NCBI GenBank assembly: GCA_958299035.1
Contig: CATQJL010000112.1
Coordinates: 3,270,123-3,334,122 of the forward strand
Direction of reading: 5' to 3'
From: Cylicocyclus nassatus
Lineage: Eukaryota; Nematoda; Chromadorea; Rhabditida; Strongylidae
Length of the DNA: 64,000 nucleotides
The stretch's first letter is position 1; the number at the start of each line of letters is the position of its first letter. The notes under the pieces were generated by a model that had not been told where the DNA came from, made no database searches, and saw only the letters and a list, made by a program, of their open reading frames with translations. Positions 1-13,000 of the stretch are shown in pieces. The position numbers and the translations under genes were made by a program.

Positions 1-123
1 CGGGTTTGCGGGTGGGACCAAAAAGGAAAAAACTGGCGCATATCACTAACTTATGCCTTCCAAAACTAATGACACATTTTCAAGTTCCTTTCCCGGCCCA
101 TCAAACACTCATCCTGGTCCTCC

Positions 124-300
124 TACCCTTTGGTTCAACTAGCTTGCCGGCTGGAAGGCGGGGCTTCGTGAGTTGAATAAGCCTAGATATCAGTGAGCAC
201 GCGCGCGCGAAAGATGCAGACTGCGTCGTAGGCACGAGCTGCCTTAATTAGGTCACAAAGCCCCGCCTTCCAGCCGCCAAGCCAGTTGATTCAAAGGTTA
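124..300. mobile_element. Small TA-flanked inverted-repeat element, family M1 copy 1
   Basis: A 173-bp element (126-298) flanked by TA on both sides. Its ends form imperfect inverted repeats of about 45 bp: the left end starts CCCTTTGGTTCAAC and includes GGCTGGAAGGCGGGGCTT, and the right end is the reverse complement with few changes. The interior is CG-rich. Related copies lie at 11937 and 48507. TA duplication plus terminal inverted repeats point to a Tc1/mariner-type nonautonomous element. It lies just beyond the 3' end of neurabin. Confidence 0.8.
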
Positions 301-933
301 CATGGTAATCAAGCTACTCTCAAGTATATTAACAATTAGGTGCGAGATGAATTATCGAACAAATGGTATCTGCTTTCCGCTAAAGTGATGGCTGCGGCAA
401 ATATGAGCTTACAAAAATACCTTTGTTTAAGCAATCAACAACTCATTACATCCTAACTCATAAGAAAGAAGCAAATCAATATAATTTTTATTTCAATTCA
501 ATATAGGTATGTATCTGATGTCAGGTGCACTGCTTAATATGTTCTACACAACGCAGCAGCCATTGGTCGCAACGTGATATGAAATGAAAAACGCGAGGAA
601 AGAATGAATGATGAAGGATAAGATACCTTGGATAACGATGAGTAAGTGAAATAGCATGATCTATGAAGAGGAGAGAAACATGCAAAATTATAGAAGATAA
701 GGAAGAAAGGATAAAACAGATAAAACATACAAAGATGAACTGTGAATTTGCTGGGCAACAACTTCAGTGGCGAAAAACCCGGTTGTTTGTGTTAGCGATG
801 TGCATAATGGTGACAAGAATGGAAAGAAAAAAAAAGAAAAAATGATTAATTACAAGATGAGGAATGATCAGGCGTGTGAACGTAACGACGGTCGACGATA
901 TGATTCTTCGTCGATGAATTAAAGGGGGGGGGG

Positions 934-1080
934 CTACATTTGGATGTGCATTCCTTGGGTGATCACTCGTGTTCGACTCTCTTTCTCTAACATTTTGCGC
1001 TCTCGTTCTATCCGATTCTTTATCATCTTCACCTTCTTTTTGATCAACGAACGATCAGAATGATTTTGGATGCCCATTGC
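934..1080 (-). CDS. nab-1: Neurabin exon 15: SAM domain end, C-terminus and stop
   Basis: A 147-nt terminal exon after a gttattttag acceptor. It reads [20 protein letters not shown] and then [28 protein letters not shown] before TAG. It finishes the SAM domain ([16 protein letters not shown] is the usual last helix) and adds a basic helical tail. A G-run of about ten lies right after the stop in the 3' UTR. No clear polyadenylation signal was fixed. Confidence 0.9.
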   Translation of the reverse strand, partial: AMGIQNHSDRSLIKKKVKMIKNRIERERKMLEKESRTRVITQGMHIQM

Positions 1081-4000
1081 CTAAAATAACAATTTTTTGA
1101 ATAATTCCAACCATTTATATCTTCCCCTACCTTCAATTTTGTTCCATCCAAATCCAAAAATTTCGCTCCGTTGATCTTGTTAATGGTGAATTCGGGAACG
1201 TATTTATCAAGACCCATTGAAACCAACAGTTGACACACATCATCTATTGTCCAATGTAACACTTGAAGACCCTGGATCTGTTCACAAGATGCTCTCCAGA
1301 ACTCGTTCTCGTCTGGAAAAGAAAATCTTTAAGAATAGCAGGCTTGAGGATGGAGAGGGTTGCAAATACAGGGGAAAAAGAAGAAAAAGAAGAACAGGTT
1401 CTAGGAAATTCTGTTAGAAAATTTCTTGCGGGATGTGTAAATACTTCTTTTATGTCTCCTCGAAGTAGTTATGATACCGAAAAACTAGGTACCCTCTTGA
1501 GATGTAGGAGAATCCCCCTCCAACTCCCCCTCTCGCGTAATGGGTAGCGAATTTTTTTATGATGGTCTACATAAGTATAATAATGTATGATCAAGTTGTT
1601 CTTAGCAACAAACAGCCGAAACGATTCGATTCAAAAAATTTCAGAAAAATTTTTCGAAGGCGTTGAAATGCTTCCAAAATTATATTTAATTGAATTTTCC
1701 CGCATTCCGACTCAAAAAAACGACAACTACGGAGTAGCGATAGGGATTAAAGGAGAAAGAGCTGTATGAAAAGTGGCCATTGGAATATTTTTGTGGAAGA
1801 AAACCCGAATTCTGGATTTTTGTTTTTTTCATTAATTTACTATGATATGTTCTTGCTGTATTGCTGATTCCGTTTCTTACTTCCTATTTATGGCGCGCCT
1901 AGAGTGCATCGAACGAAAAGCTAAACAAAAAATCCAGTAGTGACTGAAAAGGTAAAAGACAAGCTTTCAGACAAGCTCTCCTCGGCTTTCGTAGCCTTCT
2001 TCAAAGGTGACGGATGTGAAAAGGAGGGGGGAGGGGAATGTCATAGAATCAGTGAGATACAAAACTTACTGGTTGGGTATTTTTTCTTCAGTGGGAATAA
2101 CAGCCGTCGATGAACAAATTTATGTGGAAGAGCAGGGCTAGCTGGCTCAGATATCCGTGGAACTGGACTACCACAAGATGATGAGTACTTGTCATCGTCC
2201 CAAGTGGATACTTCAGCATCTTTTCGAGTCTAAAAAATTACATTATTTTCCAAGTTTAAATTCTCAAAAAGGATTCCTAACCGGAACATTGTTATTAATG
2301 GTAGTTTTTGGCTCTTTTGCATCCATATTAGCCATTACAGCTTTATCTTCATGAGGAAGTTCGCCGCCGGGTTTATATGCCAAACCCTCATCGCGCTTCT
2401 CCAGCTTGTCCTGAAATAGCTGCTAAGGAGTATTTCAGCCTAAATAATGTTGATAACATGCTTCGAATGTAATGCCGTGGGAAAAAGTGTCTACATTAAC
2501 CTAATGCACAGACACACACTGTCAACAATGGAAGGCTATGCAAACATTTGAAAAACAAGATCAAAAAAGAGCAAATATGCCTTTGCTGAAATTTTGCTAA
2601 TTTTGCAAAATATTCATGGTGTTGCTCATATAGAAAACTTCAAAAACCAGAAAAATCGATCATATTAAACTGCTTTTATGGTACTCCAGAGCTTTTGAGA
2701 TAAGAAATCAAAAGGACTTAAATTTTATTTATTGCCATGGTCAAAACAAGTGGCAAAGCTACCGAGAAATTATTTCGGAAAAGAATCTGATTTGCAAGAT
2801 TCTAAAGATTTTCATAACAAATGCGAAGTGAAAGATGTGCTACTGCAAACTAAATTCAAGCTAAAGAGATTCAAGGTTTGAAAAAAATTTCTTTATCAAA
2901 AAATTCATGATAGAATCAAATAAACTGATATAAAGCTAATATAGTAAAGCCAGAGTTGCTAATGGCTCCGTCTCAATGGTCCGCTGATTTTTCAATATGC
3001 TAAAACATATGTGAAAAGTAACAATTGTCATTTGTCTTCCTTGTTTAGTCAAAAATGTTTGTTGCCCTTCCAAAAATATATTGATGGAAGTATTAACTGT
3101 CTCACTTTCAATTTATCCCTGAGTTCGGTGAGTTCGTTATTGGCTATAGATTGCCGTCGTTCGTCCATCTCTTCAAGTTTCGCCTCCAATTCTTCAATTC
3201 GTTCCTGAAACTGTGCTTTTTTCATGAAAATTTTTGAAATGAGGTGCTGCGCTCACCTTCAGCTGAGCCACAAGATGAGAATAATGAGCATCCTTATCTC
3301 TTAACTGCTCCACATGATTTTCCTCTCGGGATAAGAGCTCTTTTTCTCTAAAAAAGGGGAAAATTTTTGAAAAAAGGATACCATGGAGCTACTAGGACTC
3401 ACCTTTCTTGATAATTTCTCAGAAGCTGATTAGCCTGATCATATTTCTTCTCAAGCTGATCATAATGCGATTTTGTGCTATCTAATACTTCATGCATTTG
3501 ATCGGCTTTCTTCTGTGACATTTCCAATTCCAACTCTAATGCTGCTATCTTTGCCTGAAAAACGTGGATCAAAAAACTTGGAAAGGAGCCAAATCAAATC
3601 CAAGTTTACCCTAATCTCAGCTTCATCCATGCTTCGCGAAGTTGGAGGTTCACTTTCTTCAGGTTGACTTTCTTCTCCGTCTTCGTTGACGATTCGTGCT
3701 CGGTCAGCTTCTAGGGACTGTCTAATCAGCTGAGCTACTTCGGATTCTTCAAGGTTTGGTTCACGTCCTGGAAGGGGGAGATATTTGTGATCCAACGTGC
3801 AAATGTAGGAGATGTACTCAGCACAAGGTAGAGGACAATTTGAACTCTTCTCGAACCTTTTATGGGCTATAACAAATCGCTGAAAAAGCAAAAGGGGTTA
3901 AGTGACAGACATGGAAAACAATTTTTGCAAAAAAAAACTTCGAAATTGTTTGCTTAGTTTTATTCAAAGTTCAAGGCTCAAACTTATGTATTTTGCTACA

Positions 4001-7000
4001 TTTAATATTCATAAATATTCTTTTCACTGACCAGCATGATTACATTATGAAGTATAAACTCTCATCAACATTATCACACTATAAACTATAAACTCTTGAA
4101 TCTATTAGCAAGTTAGTGAGACAGATGAGCGCTGATAAATATCAAAATACTAGCATTATGAGAGGGAAGAACAAATTTTCAAAAACGTTTTTTCCACCCC
4201 GTTCCTTGAAAGCGAGAAAAATATGTAAGCCTGCATTATTTCATTTGTTTTCTGATCATGAATGTCATTAATGAAATAATAATGTCATTATAAATACTCT
4301 AACAAAGCAGCGGCTTTCAAGATAATTTACAACTCAAAAATGGATTTTTACACATATTGAAAGTTTTGCCTGCGAGGTTGTACTGCTAAATACAGCTATT
4401 AGAGTTTCCCGAATTTTCATCATATTTGATTTTCTCTTTGATTCTCGCTTGCCTTGTGTAGGGTACCAAGAAGGGTCTAGGGATTTTGTCGCAAACCCCG
4501 TATAAATAAGGAGCAAAACGAGAATGTGAATTTCGCAAGCTCTTAACTGTACTTCCTAACTTTCTATATTTTTTGAAGAAAATGGAACAAGAAATTTGCA
4601 GACCTACCAATAGTGAAAAGTACTCGATTCGAAGTGGCTCGAAGCGTTTCAGCCGCGTAAAGTTGACTGACTCCGACGAGGCTTTTGCCATCAACGGACA
4701 CAATCTGATCGCAAACTCGTACCCGTCCGTCTCTGGAATTGTTACTCAGTTAATGGCATTGACGAGCACGACGTCGTGGTATTGACTGGACCCCATTTGG
4801 GAAGACTAGGCGTAAAGTGGGCTTCCAAAGGGTGGCAGAATTACCTGTGTACAGCTCCTCCAGGAGTAATATTCTTCACAAAGATTCCTAACTTTTCCAG
4901 TCCCGAATCGGCTCCGACTCCCATTCCTAAACAAGATTTCGGATTCCCATTTCGTCTAATCGTAAAGTCATAAGATTGAGGAGAGCGTATCAAACAGCGA
5001 AAATTTATGTCGCTCACCGATAATGGACACGCCAAGACCCTCGGGACCTTTTTCGAGCATTACGTCGAACAATTCCATACGTTCTAATCGCCTTTCAAGT
5101 TCATATTCGGCACAACTTGCAACCGGATCGATATCCTCATTTTTACGATCATATTCTTCTACGGAATGAGTACAATATACCTGAAAAGAAAAGAATTCTT
5201 AGCTTACGAAACACAAATCATTTTTACAGCTCAAAGGCCAATCAACATGGACATTACAATATCACAGACGCACATTTTCAAATGGAAGGAATTTCAAGAA
5301 TTCTTGGGCATAATTTTCGAATCTTCTATGAAATGAAGAATTATTCGATGTGTTTAAATGCTTTTCAAGCATGACAAATCTTTGAATTATCGTGCCAATT
5401 AATACCTCAAGAAACAATCTTTTTTTGAAACGTGGATGAGATAAAGTAAGGATACGCTCTTCACAAAAAATTTAAAATAAAAAGAAAACGAAAATACTCC
5501 ATAAACTGAAACCACTGCTAACTAAAATCTCGTGGTTTCCAAACCACTGGTTTCTACGAAACGGGAACAGAAAGAAAAGGCTTCCAACTTACATTTTCTA
5601 CTAACATCAGAGAAGAACTGCAAATTTTACACATTATGAAGTCAAGAAACGGAGTAGATGCCAGAAAAAAATCTGAGCAAAAATTTACGCACAAAAATTG
5701 ATCAAGTTGTTTGGAAATTGAGATAAGAAAGAAAGACGGTAATCGCGTAAGTCACGAGAATGAACTCCACTAGCAAGAGAGTTCGCAATAAAAGCTGAGA
5801 CCATACGAGAATGTTAAAATACTTTTGAAATAAAGCACATTTTGAAAATCTAGTCAACTAACGCTCATTATTCTGCTTCCCCAACTCTCTTCCTTGGAGG
5901 AAACCGTAATTTCCAGGAGTCCCTTGTTTTAAAATAACACAAGAATCTTACGACTACTCCGGGAAAGCTAAATCTTTTTCACAACCGATTGTTCTTCGCG
6001 CACCCGAATTATACTTTTTTCTTATCATAATCATAGAGGAGCTCTTGAAGAGTCAGTGCAAGAATTGAAGGGTTCATCGCGGAGGGAAAAAGAGTTTTGG
6101 CCCAAAACTGTACAGAATAAATGGCATATTAAGAGGTCAAAGAGGAAACAAAGGATTACAGTCGTAGTGGGTTTGAAAAATGGATACAAAATTTATGCGC
6201 GACTCGAAAGTTCAAATCTTACTTGAAAAGCTGAGAATTTCGAGAAAATTCATGACAAAATTTACTAAGATAACAAAGGCATTTAATGTAGAAATAGGAT
6301 ATATCAGATTTGTCAAATTATGTCATTGAAAAAACGTGTTTTCTCGGAAACTGACAATATGATCTGTAAAAATGAATGAAAATGAACGATCTAAAAATTA
6401 ATCAAAAATGATAATTGATTTTTCTAAAATTGTGAAATATAGACACTTAGGCTCACTGGTAAATTCATTCTTCATCAGTGTGTAAATGGATGCTCCAGAA
6501 TTTTTTCGTATAAGAAAAGCCAAACGGTAAGGAAAAATCACTACATGCAACTGATAATTATCGTCTCGTTTTTATTCGGAAAAGAACCCTATAAGGGATG
6601 ATTTTGCTAAATTTGCAAATAGTGTAAATAACCTTTCGGTTTATACAATCTCTCAACAGTCAAATATTTGCCCGGGATTTACAAAGAATTTTATGATACC
6701 AAATCACGAGTTTTTCACAACTTTACCATTTCTGCCCCTCCAAAAATTCTCGACATTCCTCCCATTCGCGACGGGGTATTAGTGAAAGCAAATAGAGAGA
6801 AGAGTTAGACTAACAGGTATCGGTGCTGTGCTGAAGGAGACCTTTCTGTCGCGGTCGAGGTCACGTTCGGGACTGAGACCACGTCGAGTTTCGAGCACTC
6901 CGTCGATTCGTTCATCATCCGACGATGCGCCTCTTGACGACACGGTTCGACCGTCTTCATCGTCAGCGTCGCGTCGGGTTTTCACCAGAGCATACGTCGT

Positions 7001-10000
7001 ATGTCGCATTGCTTGTGCATCTGCGTCTAATATGCCATTCTCGTCGCGATCATCACCGAATCTGGAATAAAAAAATTTTCAGAAATCTTCTGGGGAGAGG
7101 GGGAAAGGGGGTAAAACATGTGAAGTGCACTTGATGCTTGTGATTTGACGATGCAACGCAAAGTGATGGGGTTTTTCTGGATGTAGCGAACAACTGACAC
7201 AAATTCCATAATCTTCAAAAACACTCGAGAATTTCTCGCGTCTCGAATATGATTTGGGGAAAAACAAGCATCGGGAAGAAAATCGACTGAGGTAACTGGG
7301 GGAAAGTGCAACTCTATGCTGCTGTTTTTGTCGAAAAAGTTTTTTTTTCATGGGAAAAACAAGGACATGGTCGTGACAATGAGAAATTCCCGCCAACTTT
7401 TTTGTGATGATAATGCCTTGGAAACATTCTTGCGGGAATGAAAAATCGCACAGAATGTGAAATTCCCTTCATGAGACTACAATTCCGAAAAAATTCGTTT
7501 CATGCAAAGAAATTTGAAAAACTTGGTACTAACAGATATTCATAGGAAACGGTAAGAAAATAAGCTATCATATTTTCAGTGAATTCGTACCACTTAAAAT
7601 AAACAATTTAAGAAATGCAAATTTGGTGCTGGCTCTAGCCATAAACCCAGTTTTTGCCGCCATGGTATAATGGCCAGAGCGAGTACGAATGCTATAGTCA
7701 CACATTCTAACACATGATTGGCAATTTTTCAAACGAGCTCGACAAAAAATCGGCGAAAAAACTGAGAAAATTTATTGCCCCTAAAATGGCACATAAATCT
7801 TGGCATTGGGCCAAAACTACTTAAAAAGTATTATGTTGAGGCAAGATTTGCATGAAAGTGGAATATTTGCACGACGCTTTTCTATTCTTTGAATTATTTT
7901 TCAGCTTACTTCTATGTAAAATTCAAGGCCTTGCGAAGGCAGAATTTAAAAAAAAGATCCAAAGTGTGTAGCATTTGCGAAGAATTTCATGATTCCTCTG
8001 GTAAAAGTCAAAATATAGTCATTGTTTGAATAACCTTTCACAGAAGGGCAACCCGGACGAGAATTAATGTTTGAAGAAATGAGAAAATGACAAAATTTGT
8101 ATCATTCTCTGAGCCTGGGGTACGAATTTCAATTCTGGGTCATTCTCAGCAAGCGAAAGTTGAAAGAAATTAAATAGGGACATGCTATTTTGTATACAGT
8201 CATAAAGATGCTTAGGACCATAAAACTATTGAATAAAGTTGGAAACTGGACAGAAAATTAAAATTGTCTAGCATTTTAGCAGAAAAACATAATCGACATT
8301 TCGAGCAATAATGTATACAGAATAAAAAACGAAAGCTCTATTTACTTATCTGCGCAGTTTTTCATGAAGATTTCTTATTATGGAGCTAAAATTTGCAAAT
8401 AAAAAAATACAAAACAAGCTCATCCCACCAAAATAAACAAGAAAAATTGGACTCACAAAATCTTTTGAACCTGGCGATTAAGCCCATAGCAGAAAAGAGC
8501 AATCTTGCATGCAATAGAATTTTGAAAATATTTTAAACCACAATTCACTTAGTAGATTGAAAAAAAGAATTATTCAACGAAAAATTTTAACGTATAGCAG
8601 CGAGGGGAACGCTGGCACACGATGGCTGCCATAAGGCGCTCGTGCGTGCCTCGAGCGTGGTCTTGGAGGCACGCCTATTCGATTTTTTTAAACTCGATTT
8701 CTTGGCCCCGACATCCGCCCGCATTCGAATGTGCAAAATCGAACTAACATCTTTTTTCATCACCCTTTCGAGTACATCAACAAAGAACAACACAGAGAGC
8801 GGCAGCAGCCATGGCAGCAGCTGTAGCGGGTGATGAGTGTGTTAGCGAATGCATAGGCGGTGTTAAACGGGGGTGCTAGTGGAACATACATGCAGAACTG
8901 GAGATTAGCTTATTAAAGGTGAGGATTACGGTAGTTGGTGTAGTCAGGAGTACTGTACCGACCGTCTTCTGTAGAAGGATGGATCACGCCAGTAGGGTTC
9001 GTAGTTGGTTCGTTGTCGAAGGGCTTCGTTGTAGTTCGATGCTGGTGGCGGTGACGGCTCATATTGGGGCCTTTGCTGGTCGTAGGTTGGTCTTTGCTGA
9101 TTCACCGGCATACTCCTTGTGAATCTAAAATTGCACGCCATGCGCTCGAGAACTCGTACACACTCTCTCGCTCGCTCGCTTAGAAGAGATGTCAGAAAAA
9201 ATTAGAAAAAAAAAATCATGCAAACAACTTTGGAGAGCATCGAACGCTTCTGCCACTGGAGCAGAAGTGCATAAGTAGAAGTACAAATAACTCCGCAGCT
9301 TTCGTCAGACGACGAGGGGGGGGAGTGATTGACCCACTCCCCCCCCCCCCCCCCCTCCGCCCTTACTACTATTGCCCGAACGAGTAATGCTCAGTGAGGC
9401 TAAACATGCGTAACGAAGCCGCTGCTGATATGCCACCCACCCATCCCCCGTCCTAATTCCATTTCTCATTGGCAGCGGCGTCTTCTTTTCAATAAACTTA
9501 ACGAATTTAACGACAGAAAGCAACCGATGGGGTGTGTTAGCAACAAAAATATTCGCAATACACTTCATGCTAAGCAAATTGGAGAGATTTCGGACGTGGA
9601 AAAACACTCACTTTAAGGATTCTTGAGCACCACGCGGTGAACCGCGATTCAGCAATTCGAGGTCGGAAGCCAGCTCTGAGAAATTTCGGGCAACCTGGAA
9701 AATAAATTGTTAGAGGAAAAGCATACAGGAAAAACTGACATATGAAAATGACAAACGTATGCAATGAATATTTCAAGAAAAGTCATGGGAAAAGCACACC
9801 AGAAGCAAAAAAAAAGATTGCAGTGGTTACTGTAGGATTACTACTAAAGAGTATTACTACTAGCCTACTAAAGAAGTAAAAGATCATAAATGGAGATCGA
9901 GTTTGAACGAATTTCGCATGATTATTGCAGGCAAATGGAGCTTTTACTAATACAAACGAAAATCTATTTATTTAATTACATACAAAAGTGCACCAAACTG

Positions 10001-13000
10001 AAACCAGTCAAATCCGAAAATATAAGTCAGAAAATTAAAATTAATATCCGAAAATTTATCTAAATAGCCTGAAAAACTTTACATTTATCATTCTACTAAT
10101 TGTAGCTGGAATATTTTGAAATCCTAAACTCCAAATATTGAAAAAAATCGCAAATCAACAAGTAAAAAACAATATCAAATATCTTCATTTTGGTATTTCT
10201 AAAAACTGAAAAAATGAAAAAATCTATTTATAGTTGAAATTTGATGTTACAACATACCAACAACTGCAAACCAGCAGCTGACTACATAACGAGCAAAATC
10301 CAGTCGATACACGCAATTCTCTTTTTTTAGCCCCCCATGAAATCCACAATCGATACGAATTTTCAGCAAAATTTCTATAGAGAATATAGATGGTAGAGTG
10401 AATCGAAAAATAGGTATGAAACAGGACATTACTGAATTTTTGATTTTTGATTTTGCGCATTAGTTTAGCTACTTAATCATATGAAAACCAATGTGACATA
10501 ATCAACAGTAGGCTTGACTTCTTTATGAGGATGAGCTTTTTGATGCTATGAAAGTAGATATAAGCTTTTTCATTTGTTTGTTAATTATAATTGAAAATAA
10601 GGCATACTAATGGAAACTGTGAATTCTATGAATAGAAATAAGATGTAGGGAATGAATATTTATTACCGTGTGAGCACCCCATGAAAACCGAATCCAGCTC
10701 CGGTATTTATTATGATCAAACGGAATTTGAGGAAGCATGGAAGATATGAAAAAGGAAAAAGAAAATAAATAAGACCACTTTGTCAAGAAAAAAAAAACTT
10801 CTGAAGAATGGAGAAGATCCTTGTTATGAGCATAGACCAAAAGAAGACAAAAGTTTTTTCCAGGAAGGAACACTTGTGATGCCTACTAATCACAAGTTTC
10901 GCATTACATCAAGTCCCCACAAAAAAAGCTTTTGAGTTTTTCTGCCCCCTCCTTTTCCCCTTTTAGGCTTTGTACATTCTTACAACTCTTGTAAACAGTT
11001 CCAAAACCGACAACGATGCCATTTGCCACATTTATGATTCAAAGCGGAAAAATATTTTTGAAGGCGGGTTCTCAAAGAAAGCAACATAGTGTTTATATAC
11101 TTTTCAAGGATGTTATCAAATAGAATGTTGAGTTGTTGAGAGAAAGCACATGATAAAGGTTCATAAAGCCCTTCTTACTGTAAGAATGGTAGCTTCGACG
11201 AAAAACGCACATGGTTCCGAAGAGAGGTAGACTTGGTAGGCCAATTATTATACATACAGCAACGCAACACCAGTGGCGACAACCCCCCCCCCCTCTGTGA
11301 AGGGTGTTTGAAAATTCAAATTAGTCTTGTAATCCCGGACTGAAGTCCTAGGACCCCCTGAGTATAACAGCGATAGTCATATTTACATGACATACCACAT
11401 AGAGATGCTATAGTTTCTAGAAGACTACGTCCAAATGTTTCCCTTCTACAGTATACCCACCGTACACCGAAGTGGGCTACGATGTTTACTAATTAATCTC
11501 AACGCGTCCAATTATTATTTGGGCGGTATGTAACTTGAAACGGTAGTTAATAAGAAAAAAACTTGTAGAGATGTCAGTCGTTGGTGGCCAATGTGCGTGA
11601 GAGCATAAATGAACACCATAATGACGCCTCGACCACAATGTTAGAGCAATAAATCAATTCAATGACTTCGATTTGGCAATAAATTGAAGAACTATGTATG
11701 GTGTCCAGACTTCCAAGTCCTTTGTGCTTATTCATATTGGAATAAGCATTCTACAAAAAAGATCATAAGAATGTTATACAAAAAAATTGCGGCAAAGTAT
11801 TTTCAGTGAACTCCGGAAATCCTCGAAACACTTTGTAATCTAGGATTTTCCTAATTTAGTTCGAGCAGGAAACTGTGGCAACTGAGGCATTTTCTGATCA
11901 AATGAAAGCCATTTTAAGTCCTTGGAGTTCTATATACCCTTTGATACAACGGCATTGGCGGATGGGTGGGGCTTCGAGGCTCAATAAAGGCTAGAGATTG
12001 GTCAAAGAGCACGCTCGCGAGAGAGACGCAATATGCGGAGCGAGTGCGAGCGGTCGCCTTCCAGCTGCCAATCCCACTGAATCAAAGAGTACTGTGGTCG
12101 AAAAAATGACAAGATCTTTCAAATAAAAGAACAAAATATGTTGAAAGTGCGAGGAGGGAACAGAAATTTAAAAATGCACTTTAGTGAGTAATGGGCTGCT
12201 TATTTTTGCAAAAGTTTGTCAAATTAGGAATGCAAGAAAAGCTTGCGATAAGAAATCACCTTACCCGCCTCCCCTTTTCCAACCTTGGAATTTTCATTGG
12301 TGACGAAGCGATTGAAGATGTTACAATGCGCAGGAGGTAGACTTCATTTCCCACTTATTTCCTTCAACTCGGGTGAAAAAATTGGCGGGAAACTTAAAAG
12401 GCAAAAGGGTGAATTTCTTGCGAACCTCCTTTCCATTTGAGATACAAAATTCTATAGAATTTTCTTACGAAAAAGAGACCAAGGAACGTGTGAAAGAGCA
12501 TCGACAGCGATTGATGCATTGAGATGCGCAAAATTTCAATGTCGGCGAGCGACTAGTCCGTCCGCCGACAACCTCATTCCCACTCATTGACTAGCGCATT
12601 TGTAAAAACAAAAAAGTCACTCGATAGGAGAACGGGGGGCCCCGCATATTGCGCGAGAGGTGCGAACGGGCGGCCGTCTAGTGGATTGTGACAGCTCAAG
12701 AAAATCTTGAGTGGTCCTGGGACCTCTTCAAGTGTCATTATTCCAAAACAACGTTAGAATTGATGTATAAAATAATTGATGTCTAGGTCTTCGTACCACG
12801 GCTAGACTGAATGTTAGGGGGGGGGGGAGGGGGAGAGCGGGTGAGCTGAAGGTGATTTGGATCCGTTACGAAATGAGGCAAAGGCTTCGCTTTGTTTTTT
12901 GAAACATGTTTTTTTTTGATTTGAAAAATTCAATTTAATCTTGTAAAAAATTTCGCAAAATTTTCATCAGCTGAGAATTGCAGAAATACTGTGAATCTTT

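Noticed and set aside
8592..8674. Micro-exon of neurabin between exons 4 and 5
   Set aside because: Phase fits, but the donor GTTAAA is weak, the peptide is unconvincing, and the DNA contains a local inverted repeat that explains its composition.
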